From Nitrososphaerota archaeon (lineage in GTDB: Archaea; Thermoproteota; Nitrososphaeria; Nitrososphaerales; Gagatemarchaeaceae): a DNA stretch of 64,000 nucleotides. The stretch spans positions 1 to 64,000 of the forward strand of contig JAPCJS010000001.1 of NCBI GenBank assembly GCA_027886825.1. The letters are read 5' to 3'. The translations under genes were made by a program, and so were the position numbers. Under the pieces are notes generated by a model. It made no database searches and was not told where the DNA came from. It saw only the letters and a list, made by a program, of their open reading frames with translations. Shown one piece after another: positions 24,544 through 32,181 of this stretch; within the stretch, counting starts at the first letter, position 1, and every line of letters begins with the position of its first letter.

Positions 24544-25671
24544 GTGCACGTGCCGCAAACCGGGTTCGCGACGGTCGAGGGGACTCTGAGGTACAGGGAC
24601 AGAGGTGTAAAGAAGGGGATGGAACCGAGACATTTTCGCTCCTTCCTCTCTCTCTTCATCTCTTCCCTCGGCGCGGGTACCTATCTGGGCGAGGCAGACT
24701 CTCTGACAGATAGGCTGGTCGAGGAAGCAGTCTACGAATCGGTGGTTTCAGGGGGGGTCAACGTTATCGACACTGCGATAAATTACAGGATGCAGAAGGC
24801 CGAGCGCGCGATCGGTCGGACGCTCGAGCGCCTGACGAACGAAGGCTCGGTGAAGAGGGAAGAGCTCTTCATATCCACCAAGAACGGCTATCTTACTTCC
24901 GATGGCGACCTCCAGAAGGACTTTTGGAGCTATGTCCAGGAAGAGTACATCAGACCGGGAAAGCTGAAGGTAGACGAGATAGCCGGGGAGGTCCACTCGA
25001 TGGCGCCCCGGTTTCTCCTAGACCAGCTCGGGCGCAGCCTCGAGAATCTGGGGGTCGAATGTATCGACCTGGTCTATCTCCACAACGCGGCAGAGTCCTG
25101 GATACCGGAGATCGGATACAGGAGGTTCCTGGAACGGGTCGCCGATGTCTTCTCGCTCTATGAGAAGAAGAGGAGCGAAGGGAAGCTCAGATACTATGGG
25201 TTCGCTTCCTGGAACTGCTTCAGGGTCTCCAGGGGAGAGCAGGGATACACCAATCTCGATGATCTGGTCGAGGTCGCAAATAACGTCGGAGGAGCAGAGC
25301 ACGGGTTCAGGTTCATCCAGCTGCCCTTCAACCCGGCGATGAACGAAGCCCTCTCCGCGAGGAACCAGAGGATAGCGGACGAGCCCCTCACGACATTCGA
25401 GGCGGCCCAAAAACTCGGACTGGGGGTCTTCACCAGCGCCCCGTTCGCGGAGGGCAGGTTGTTGAACCACACCAGGGTCCCCGAGCTGGAGGGATCGAGG
25501 GCGCTCTCGCTTCTCCAGTTCGCCCGCTCGGCTCATTCCGCCGTCATAGCGCCTCTGGTCGGACAGAAGGACCCGGTGCACGTGCGCGAGAACATCAGGA
25601 TAGGAACGATCCCGCCTCTGACCGGAGAGGAGTTCGCCGAGAGGTACGGGATGCTTCTGGGCAAACGCTAA
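24544..25671 (+). CDS. Aldo/keto reductase family protein
   Basis: 375 residues of (beta/alpha)8 aldo/keto reductase fold. The N-terminus ATVEGTLRYRDR and SLGAGTYLGEAD belong to a subfamily found in bacteria and archaea. NVIDTAINYRMQKAERAIG contains the D and Y of the catalytic tetrad, LFISTKNGY the lysine, and DLVYLHN the histidine. NAD(P)H-dependent carbonyl reduction is expected; the substrate is unknown. The GTG at 24544 preserves the conserved N-terminus. Confidence 0.85.
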   Translation: MHVPQTGFATVEGTLRYRDRGVKKGMEPRHFRSFLSLFISSLGAGTYLGEADSLTDRLVEEAVYESVVSGGVNVIDTAINYRMQKAERAIGRTLERLTNEGSVKREELFISTKNGYLTSDGDLQKDFWSYVQEEYIRPGKLKVDEIAGEVHSMAPRFLLDQLGRSLENLGVECIDLVYLHNAAESWIPEIGYRRFLERVADVFSLYEKKRSEGKLRYYGFASWNCFRVSRGEQGYTNLDDLVEVANNVGGAEHGFRFIQLPFNPAMNEALSARNQRIADEPLTTFEAAQKLGLGVFTSAPFAEGRLLNHTRVPELEGSRALSLLQFARSAHSAVIAPLVGQKDPVHVRENIRIGTIPPLTGEEFAERYGMLLGKR

Positions 25672-25698
25672 ACTACCCGTCGGGGTTCCGGCCGCCGT

Positions 25699-25908
25699 TT
25701 GAAGCTCGTCCCGGTGCTCCTGGCCCTTGTGGGTGTGCTGCTGATGCTCGCTGGACTCGTCTTCATCCTGCAGGGGATGGGCATCGTCGGTCCCCAGAGC
25801 TCATTCATGTTCAACAACCCGACCTGGATATACCAGGGCGTCGCTGTGATGGTGATAGGGATTCTGTCCTTAGCGGCAGGGCTCTTCCTGTCCAGGAAGA
25901 GGCGCTGA
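25699..25908 (+). CDS. Small two-helix membrane protein
   Basis: 69 residues: helix 1 (about 4-27), a loop GPQSSFMFNNPTWIYQG, helix 2 (about 46-64) and a basic SRKRR end. The TTG start is 27 nt after the aldo/keto reductase. The topology is a short hairpin with basic residues inside by the positive-inside rule. No family recognised. Confidence 0.6.
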   Translation: MKLVPVLLALVGVLLMLAGLVFILQGMGIVGPQSSFMFNNPTWIYQGVAVMVIGILSLAAGLFLSRKRR

Positions 25909-26018
25909 GGATTCAGGCCCTAGAGAGACATCCCTTGGACGAGCGGACATGCGACCGAGTCCCCAACCCAGCAACTTCCTTCAGCGTCTGAAACCGCGGG
26001 TTGAGACCCTCACGGGTC

Positions 26019-26981
26019 TCACCTTCGCCTCGTCAGCAGCGGCACGGGCGCCTCGGCCAGACGGAGGTCTGCCTCGTACGTCGTACCCGTCCTGACGAAG
26101 CTCATCGTCACTCGCTCGCCTATGGCGAACTTGGAGAGAGCGGTCACGAGTCCCTTCATCTGCTCGACCTTGTTCTCACCGATCCCCACGACGATATCAC
26201 CTTCGCGGAGGCCCGCTGTGTGAGCCGGGCTCTCCCTCATCACCTCGGCCAGGAGCACCCCCGACTCGACGGAGAGCCCATACCGCCTCGCGATAGAAGG
26301 GTTGACATCGAGCCCGGATATGCCGAGCCACGGCCTTACCACTCTACCGTGTTTCGAGATCTGGTCGATGATCGTCTTGATCGTGCCAGAGGGGATGGCG
26401 AAACCCACTCCCTGGGCGAAGGGTATCATCGCTGTATTGATGCCGATCACCCTTCCTTCAAGGTCAGCGAGCGGTCCGCCGCTGTTGCCAGGATTTATGG
26501 CCGCGTCGGTCTGTACCAGCCCTTCGAGGACGAAGTCAGTCCCCGGAAGAGGCCGACCGAGCGCGCTTATGACGCCCAGGGACACGGTCGGCGCGCCGGG
26601 GAGACCCAGGGCGTTGCCTATGGCCAGGACGAACTGGCCGACCCTGAGAGACTCCGAGTCGCCGAGCGTCGCGAACGGGAGGTTATCCGCCTTCACCCTG
26701 ACGAGGGCGATGTCGGTGGCTCGGTCCGACCCGATCACTTCGCCGACCAGTGACCTTCCGTCCTTGAGATGGACCTGGACCTTGGAAGCGTCGTCGATGA
26801 CGTGGTGGTTGGTCACGATCGTTCCTCTCGGGTCGATTATGACCCCTGACCCCTGACCCTCGATGGGCACGAGCCCGAACCTGTTGTCTCGTGTGAGCTT
26901 TGTGCTGTCGATCCCCACGACGCTCTCGCTGAGTTTCTCGACCGCGCCTGTAACCTGACTTTCCAGGGAGGTTAGTGGCAT
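26019..26981 (-). CDS. HtrA/DegP-like serine protease, cytosolic, copy 1
   Basis: 320 residues. A trypsin-like domain with the full triad: His60 in TNHHVI, Asp90 in TDIAL and Ser167 in NPGNSGGPL, followed by one PDZ domain (from about 215: RPWLGISGLDV, SPAHTAGLREGDIVVGI). There is no signal peptide or membrane anchor, so it should work in the cytosol, unlike DegP. It probably degrades or refolds damaged proteins. It shares a 41-bp identical stretch with the next gene. Confidence 0.9.
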   Translation of the reverse strand: MPLTSLESQVTGAVEKLSESVVGIDSTKLTRDNRFGLVPIEGQGSGVIIDPRGTIVTNHHVIDDASKVQVHLKDGRSLVGEVIGSDRATDIALVRVKADNLPFATLGDSESLRVGQFVLAIGNALGLPGAPTVSLGVISALGRPLPGTDFVLEGLVQTDAAINPGNSGGPLADLEGRVIGINTAMIPFAQGVGFAIPSGTIKTIIDQISKHGRVVRPWLGISGLDVNPSIARRYGLSVESGVLLAEVMRESPAHTAGLREGDIVVGIGENKVEQMKGLVTALSKFAIGERVTMSFVRTGTTYEADLRLAEAPVPLLTRRR

Positions 26982-27063
26982 CTTCTATCTCACCATGGAG
27001 GTCTTACGGGCGGTCCTGGCTCCGGTATGGATGGACCGGGTGCCGGGCCTCTGGGATCCATGC

Positions 27064-27996
27064 TCACTCGCTCTCCGGCGCTGGACCCGGTGTGACCGAG
27101 AGGGCCTCGACCCTTCCTCCGCGGAGGACCTTCAGCTTGAGGGCCTTCCCGATCTTCTCCTCTGTCAGGAGCCTCGTCAGGTCGCGGAACCCTGTGACAG
27201 GCTTGTCTTCCAGCCCGAGCAGCACGTCGCCGAACACCAGCCCGGCTGCCTTCGCAGCGCTGCCTGCCTCGACAGAGAGGACCAGCAGACCATACTCCTG
27301 GGCTACCTCTGGCATCTTTGCGACGTCCTCTGGGATCGGGATGGGATTGGTGACTATCCCGAGATAGGCACGTCCGACCACCTTGCCGGAGGCGAGCTTC
27401 TGGACGGTCGCCGAGACCTTCTGGATCGGGACGGCGATCCCCCTGGACGACATGTACGCGATGTTCAGGCCGACCATCCTTCCGGAGGCATCTACGAGAG
27501 GGCCTCCAGAATAGCCGGGGTTCACCCGGGCGTCGGTCACGATAGCGTCGTCGATGCCCACGCCCCACCATCCGCCGATGTTGCGCTTCACTCCGGTGAT
27601 TATCCCGGACGTGGCGCTAGCCTTGGTCGCGTAGGGGTTTGCGAGCGCCAGGACGAACTGGCCGACCCTGAGAGACTCCGAGTCGCCCTTCGCTATGGGC
27701 CGGAGCTTGCCCTCTATCTTCAGGAGGGCGAGGTCAGAGCTCTTGTCCTGACCGACGACCTTGGCCGTAAAGGTCTCTCCGCTGTCCGAGCCCACCTCCA
27801 CCTCCTCGAGCCCTTGTACCACGTGATACGCCGTGACGATGTGTCCCTCGTCGTCCCAGACGATGCCTGTTCCGTTCCTTCCGTCGGAGCTGACGCTCAC
27901 GACCGAAGGGCTTACGCTCTCAGCGACCTGTTCGATTGCGCTGGAGAACGTCTCCAATATTCCGACCGTATTTGTACCGCTCATGTTTTGAGTCAC
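27064..27996 (-). CDS. HtrA/DegP-like serine protease, cytosolic, copy 2
   Basis: 310 residues with the triad His58 (TAYHVV), Asp88 (SSDLALL) and Ser163 (NPGYSGGPL), plus a PDZ domain from about 210 (AYLGIVTNP, GSAAKAAGLVFGDVLLGL). The oxyanion loop has GYSGG instead of GNSGG. No signal peptide. It lies 82 bp upstream of copy 1 in the same direction, so the pair may be cotranscribed. Start GTG 27996 or ATG 27984. Protein similarity to copy 1 is modest overall. Confidence 0.88.
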   Translation of the reverse strand: MTQNMSGTNTVGILETFSSAIEQVAESVSPSVVSVSSDGRNGTGIVWDDEGHIVTAYHVVQGLEEVEVGSDSGETFTAKVVGQDKSSDLALLKIEGKLRPIAKGDSESLRVGQFVLALANPYATKASATSGIITGVKRNIGGWWGVGIDDAIVTDARVNPGYSGGPLVDASGRMVGLNIAYMSSRGIAVPIQKVSATVQKLASGKVVGRAYLGIVTNPIPIPEDVAKMPEVAQEYGLLVLSVEAGSAAKAAGLVFGDVLLGLEDKPVTGFRDLTRLLTEEKIGKALKLKVLRGGRVEALSVTPGPAPESE

Positions 27997-28059
27997 TGAG
28001 ATAGTGAAGAAACAGGCAGGTACTTGTTGACTGTGATTTTCTAAACCTGGTCACACTAG

Positions 28060-28683
28060 TTAGTTGGGAATCAAAAACGATTCGCCGACCACATAGTAGG
28101 CGGCTCTCTGTTTCGGCGCGGAAGGATAGACCTTAGAGATGTATCCCACGAGCTGGTGGGAAGCCTTTATGGCGTGTGTGAGATCCTTCCCTTCCTTGAT
28201 CCGACCTTCGATCGTAAGCTCCCCGCTCGAGAAGATTGCGTCGACCTGGATGCTGCCGTCCTCGGTGATCCATTTCATGATGGTGCCCTTCTCGTCCTCA
28301 GAGTATCCTAGCCATCGGAGCGGTCCGAACCATCGACCCCTGAGCCCCGAGATTGCTTCCCGCGGGTTTTCAATGCTGGGGAGAAGGGTCCTGAGAAGCG
28401 TCAATCTCGGTTCCGAGGCCGAGAGCTGTCGCAGGCTGGTGACCTCTCTTCCTCTCTCCGTGACCTGATATCCGTGATCCGTCTTCTCGAGGATCATCTT
28501 CTCCTCGAGCCTGTCCAGGATCCTTGAAAGCGTTTCAGAGTGAGCCCCAAGCCTTCTCTTCAATCCCTCAAAAGTGAACCCGAGAAGCGCCTCTTCGCCT
28601 ATGAAGCGCAGGACCTCCATATCCCTGGGGCCTATGTCGAGGTCCTGTAGGTTTTCCCTTTGTGCTCCGCGCATCTGGTTCAT
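28060..28683 (-). CDS. Winged-helix transcriptional regulator
   Basis: 207 residues. A helix-turn-helix occupies about residues 20-80 (EVLRFIGEEALLGFTFEGLKRRL, LSRILDRLEEKMILEKTDHG with a wing). The C-terminal half (WITEDGSIQVDAIFSSGELTI) looks like a ligand or dimer domain. The family is not recognised beyond winged helix. A strong TATA box lies about 27 nt upstream (leaderless) and is shared with the divergent HxlR gene. It sits upstream of the HtrA pair on the same strand and may control it; that is inference. Confidence 0.7.
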   Translation of the reverse strand: MNQMRGAQRENLQDLDIGPRDMEVLRFIGEEALLGFTFEGLKRRLGAHSETLSRILDRLEEKMILEKTDHGYQVTERGREVTSLRQLSASEPRLTLLRTLLPSIENPREAISGLRGRWFGPLRWLGYSEDEKGTIMKWITEDGSIQVDAIFSSGELTIEGRIKEGKDLTHAIKASHQLVGYISKVYPSAPKQRAAYYVVGESFLIPN

Positions 28684-28704
28684 CGGCGATTTTGCCGCAG
28701 TCGT

Positions 28705-28714
28705 ATTTATATAT
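28705..28714. promoter_or_regulatory. Strong TATA box in divergent promoter
   Basis: ATTTATATAT lies 27 nt before the regulator at 28683 (minus) and about 41 nt before the HxlR gene at 28751 (plus). The spacer between these two regulator genes is only 67 bp, so their promoters must interact. Confidence 0.6.
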
Positions 28715-28750
28715 GTAGTAGTCGCTTGCAGCTAAGTAGGTAATCCTGAC

Positions 28751-29098
28751 TTGAGCAAGTCTGTTCAGATTAACCAAGAGGTACTGGATTCGTGCAAGGT
28801 GATTCATGCATCATGGAACGAGCTGACCAAGGTCTGGACCCTCCCTGTGATACACGCGTTGGGACTCCAGGAACCAGCGAGGTTCAATGAGCTGAAACGC
28901 AGGATCGAGGGGATAAGCGCTACGAGCCTCGCGGAGAGACTCGGAGAACTCGAAAAGCAGGCGGTAGTATCAAGAAAGGTCTTTCCGGAGAGCCCTCCGC
29001 GCGTCGAATACGCTCTGACCCCCAAGGGTGAGGAGCTCAAGATGATCCTGAAGGGACTTGGCGACTGGGCAATAAAGTGGTCGAAGCAGCCTAGCTAG
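28751..29098 (+). CDS. HxlR-family transcriptional regulator
   Basis: 115 residues matching the HxlR winged helix: VWTLPVIHALGLQEPARFNELKRRIEGISATSLAERLGELEKQAVVSRKVF... and VEYALTPKGEEL, the typical wing and exit helix. A cysteine near the N-terminus (residue 15) is where redox-sensing HxlR members often carry one, so a thiol switch is possible. The start is TTG. It is divergent from the winged-helix gene at 28060. Confidence 0.88.
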   Translation: MSKSVQINQEVLDSCKVIHASWNELTKVWTLPVIHALGLQEPARFNELKRRIEGISATSLAERLGELEKQAVVSRKVFPESPPRVEYALTPKGEELKMILKGLGDWAIKWSKQPS

Positions 29099-29230
29099 GC
29101 TCGGCGCGGCACTCGATGGGGGCGGGTGGACGTAGTTGTTTCGTACCGACTAACCGTATCGTATCGGGAGCTTACTTTCACCTCGGCCTAAACATTTGTA
29201 AAAGAAAATCTTGAGAGGCCCTAGAGCACA

Positions 29231-29716
29231 ATGGGGAGCGCGGGCAACGGGGCAAAGGCAGGAGTGGTGGCGGGTATCGCCTATGGAATCCTCCTGGGCA
29301 TCGTCAGCTACTTCACGCTGATCTCGATCAAGAGCACGGTGATCTCGGTCCTCTCGCAGAATCTGCCTCCCAACTCCCCGTTCACGCCCGAGCAGCTATT
29401 CGGGATCGCCCTGCTCCTGACACCCGTGATCGTGGTTGTTGTCGGGGTGATCGGTGGGCTCATACTAGGCGCGATCTACGGCAAGCTGATCGAGAAGATT
29501 CCAGGGAAAACCCCGGTCATCAAGGGGATCGTACTCGGGGTGGTCTTGTGGCTGCTTGTCAGCGTGCTTGGGGGCTACAACAACATCCATTACGGGCTAG
29601 AGTACTATCTGGTACAGGTCGGGACGGGTCTTGTGGGAGCCTTGCTCTTCGGAGTCCTGCTCGGATACTTCTACGGCAGGTTCATGAGACCTAAGGAGAC
29701 CTATACGATGATCTGA
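29231..29716 (+). CDS. Membrane protein, unknown
   Basis: 161 residues with four helices (about 9-30, 57-80, 98-115, 130-150) rich in glycine (GVVAGIAYGILLGIVSY, GVIGGLILGAIYGKLIEKI). Such glycine-rich four-helix proteins recur in TACK archaea without a known role. A short AT-rich stretch (CATTTGTAAAAG) precedes it. No partner genes nearby. Confidence 0.6.
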   Translation: MGSAGNGAKAGVVAGIAYGILLGIVSYFTLISIKSTVISVLSQNLPPNSPFTPEQLFGIALLLTPVIVVVVGVIGGLILGAIYGKLIEKIPGKTPVIKGIVLGVVLWLLVSVLGGYNNIHYGLEYYLVQVGTGLVGALLFGVLLGYFYGRFMRPKETYTMI

Positions 29717-29728
29717 GATCATCGACGT

Positions 29729-30137
29729 CTAGACGTCCTCTGCCTTCGGTTCACCTGAGGTCCCGGTTGCGAGCCTTGCCACCACATTTCGATAGGCCTG
29801 GATGAACTCGATGGCAAACCGGTCCGCATGCTTCTCTGTGCCTCTGTGTTCGCCACCAAAGTAACGCAGATGATGATAAAACTCGTGCAGGATCGTGAAT
29901 GGGTCGTATAGATACTCGCGTTTTGCAGCCAGTATCTCCTTCCTGTTCGCAGAATAGACCGCCTGGACGCCCTTCGAACGCCCCTTGACGACTCCAACGC
30001 CGAGCTTTGGCCTCTCTACTCTGTAGTGCTCGCAAAGAAGGTCCAGCGCTCGTTCAGGATCGGCGTTGAGAATCGTCGCGACTATGAGAGCCCTGAACTG
30101 CTCCTCAGGCGCGTCCTCGGTGGGCGTCGTCGCTCAT
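29729..30137 (-). CDS. HExxH metalloprotein gene needing a +1 shift (not in ORF track)
   Basis: An open frame of about 130 codons ending at 29729 encodes a coherent protein with ILHEFYHHLRYFGGEH and TEKHADRFAIEF, a zincin-like HExxH site with a downstream E/H. The frame has no ATG, GTG or TTG before its upstream TGA. The ATG at 30137, which overlaps that TGA, reads ten codons (MSDDAHRGRA) and then hits a TGA; skipping one base at that stop enters the long frame. So it is a programmed +1 shift, a one-base error, or a recent mutation. It is 6 nt from the gene upstream, in an apparent operon. Not recognised as a named family. Confidence 0.65.
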
Positions 30138-30143
30138 CCGCCG

Positions 30144-30422
30144 TCAGGCTTCGTCCATGGTGAACGTGAACCGTGCTCCGGAAAACTCCCCGGTGCCCGT
30201 CTTCTCCCAGGCCACCTTGTAGGACTTTGTGATCTGTTTGCCGATTATGCTAACCTGAGCAGGGAGTTCCGCAAAGAGGCGTTCCACCTTTACAGGATCT
30301 TTCGTGGAAAGGAGGCTCCTCCTCCTCTTCATGAGATACTTCACAGCCACGTTCTTGTGTTCATGCCCCTCCACTTCGATCTTCTCCTTGCCAGTATCGA
30401 TCGTAAAGGACCTCTTCGCCAA
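30144..30422 (-). CDS. Small basic protein, unknown
   Basis: 92 residues, rich in lysine and arginine, with a beta pattern (RSFTIDTGKEKIEVEGHEHKN, GARFTFTMDEA). No domain recognised. TTG start; ATTAATC-like TATA about 28 nt upstream. Its stop is 6 nt from the ATG of the HExxH gene, so the two are probably cotranscribed. Confidence 0.6.
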   Translation of the reverse strand: MAKRSFTIDTGKEKIEVEGHEHKNVAVKYLMKRRRSLLSTKDPVKVERLFAELPAQVSIIGKQITKSYKVAWEKTGTGEFSGARFTFTMDEA

Positions 30423-30503
30423 CAGATTGGATTACAACCATCGTTGATTAATGGGTTGTGGTACTTCGAATAGTTTGAATAGCGCAGGTACCAGAGGCAG
30501 CCA

Positions 30504-31487
30504 TTGAAAGCGAAGCTTCTCCTGGGCGACTCCTTCCCAGAGGAAGAACTCAAACAGGTGACCCGGTATGCAGACATCTACCGGCTCAGTGAGATGGATG
30601 ACCTAGAGCTCGATGCGGTCCTTCCCTCGATAGACTGTGTCCTCGTCCTTCTCTGGCCGGAGAGACTGAATCGGACGAGGGTCTCGAAGATGACAAAACT
30701 GTCGCTGGTCCAATCCGGGCTGGCAGGTGTAAACCACATCCCGTTTGGGGACTTGTCACGAGAGGTCTTGGTGTGCAGCAACGCAGGTGGATATTCGGAT
30801 GAGGTGGGGGAGTACGCATGGGGGCTGCTGCTGGCGGCCGGAAAGCGGATCGTGAGGCTCGACCGTGACGTAAAGAAGACAGGCTTCAAACGGGCGTCTA
30901 CTGTGGAAGTTGGCAGAGATGTCCTGATCCTGAAGGGCAAGGTCCTGGGGATACTCGGCTACGGCGGAATCGGTAGGACGGTCGCAAAGTTAGGGAAGGC
31001 GTTTGGGATGGACGTTATCGTTTTCTCCAGACGGACGTTAGAAGAGCGCGACATCGTCTCCCTGCAGGGACGGGCAGGCCTCGAGACCGTGTTGCGGGAT
31101 TGTGACGTCCTGATCTTGGCGCTTCCGCTCACCAAATCCACGAAGAGGATGATCGGGGGGACGGAACTATCGATGATGAAGCGGAACGCAGTGCTGGTGA
31201 ACGTCGCCCGGGCCGAGATCATCGAGGAAGAGACGCTGTACCGATGGCTTGTCGATAACAAGGATTTCATCTATGCCACGGACGTCTGGTGGATGAAGGA
31301 AGGCAGAGAATCTTACTCCCCGAGCCTACCATTCCTGAATCTGGACAACTTCGTCGGGACGCCCCACGTCTCCGGGCCTAGCGCCGTCGTTGGGGGAGGA
31401 CCGGCGCGGAACGCCGTGAGGAACCTGCTGCGGTTCTTCAGAGGTGAGGAGCTCTTGAACGTGGTGGACAGGAACGAGTACGCGTAG
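30504..31487 (+). CDS. D-isomer-specific 2-hydroxyacid dehydrogenase
   Basis: 327 residues. The NAD-binding Rossmann motif is GILGYGGIGRTVAKLGKAFG, followed by ILALPLTKSTKRMI and NAVLVNVARAEIIEE; the usual catalytic Arg-Glu-His triad is only partly clear (the His is in TPHVSG). The N-terminal catalytic domain has SLVQSGLAGVNHIP and SNAGGYSDEVGEYAWGLLLA, both typical. It reduces a 2-oxo acid or oxidises a D-2-hydroxy acid; exact substrate unknown. TTG start. Confidence 0.87.
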   Translation: MKAKLLLGDSFPEEELKQVTRYADIYRLSEMDDLELDAVLPSIDCVLVLLWPERLNRTRVSKMTKLSLVQSGLAGVNHIPFGDLSREVLVCSNAGGYSDEVGEYAWGLLLAAGKRIVRLDRDVKKTGFKRASTVEVGRDVLILKGKVLGILGYGGIGRTVAKLGKAFGMDVIVFSRRTLEERDIVSLQGRAGLETVLRDCDVLILALPLTKSTKRMIGGTELSMMKRNAVLVNVARAEIIEEETLYRWLVDNKDFIYATDVWWMKEGRESYSPSLPFLNLDNFVGTPHVSGPSAVVGGGPARNAVRNLLRFFRGEELLNVVDRNEYA

Positions 31488-31520
31488 ACGATTCTAGTAG
31501 CTAGCTAGCTCACGATCTTC

Positions 31521-31936
31521 TCAAGGAGAGCTACCTCTCGGGGGAACCTCGCTCAGCCTGTTCTTTTTCAGGTTCTGTTTGCAGACCCATTTCACGTGGG
31601 CATCGCCCATGCCAGCCAACTCCTTGAGAAACAAGAACCCGTCCTTCGGGATTGCCGCGACGACGATACTCAGCGAGTAGGCGAGGTACCTTCGCAGAGC
31701 CTGGAACTCCTCTGACCTGCGATCCTCGGAGGCTAGTAGCTCATCTAGGATCCTTCCGTGCAAAACTCTTCCAGCAGCCCCAGATTCGCCCTCGGACCTG
31801 CGAGGTTGCTGTTCAGAGAAAGACATCGGACGAGCTCCCCGGGCTGACCTGTGCCCGAATACTCCCCGAGTAGTGATGCAACCCGGGACGGTCCTTCCTC
31901 CTCACCGGGCTTGGGACCGCTTTTGGTAGGGCTCAC
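31521..31936 (-). pseudogene. Frameshifted HEAT-like repeat protein
   Basis: Frame one starts at a GTG (31936) overlapping the stop of the zinc-ribbon gene and reads VASLLGEYSGTGQPGELVRCLSLN.. to LGLLEEF; the protein continues in another frame as RILDELLASEDRRSEEFQALRRYL.. and ends with VKWVCKQNLKKNRL, which resembles a terminal HEAT repeat. A -1 shift or a lost base near 31765 is needed. The two ORF-track pieces (31745-31936 and 31521-31826) are therefore one broken gene, or a shifted one. Confidence 0.55.
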
Positions 31937-32097
31937 AGCCCCACAGCGGACCAGACGTCGTCGTCGCTGTCAAGCTGTGTGTACCCGCATCTTTCGCATT
32001 TTCTTCCCATCAGTATGGTCTCCTTCGGGCCGGACCCGATCTTCCTTTCGTACTCGATCATCTGTCCAGCGTGGCAGCGTTCGCACATCAAGGGCAA
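31933..32097 (-). CDS. Tiny zinc-ribbon protein (not in ORF track)
   Basis: 54 residues: LMCERCHAGQMIEYERK, then GRKCERCGYTQLDSDDDVW. Two CxxC pairs make a zinc ribbon with an acidic tail. TTG at 32097 or ATG at 32088; ACTTAAAC about 33 nt upstream serves as TATA. Its TGA overlaps the GTG of the broken HEAT-like gene (GTGA), so the two were an operon. Confidence 0.7.
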   Translation of the reverse strand: MPLMCERCHAGQMIEYERKIGSGPKETILMGRKCERCGYTQLDSDDDVWSAVGL

Positions 32098-32181
32098 GCC
32101 CTGCGAGCGGGGAGGAGCATTTGAACGTTTAAGTTGTAGAAGATACAGCGAGGTCCAAGGATACGTGGAGAACGGTCAAGC

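Noticed and set aside
26995-27999. 334-codon plus-strand ORF over the HtrA gene
   Set aside because: The minus strand encodes a complete protease with triad and PDZ domain; this frame has no domain.
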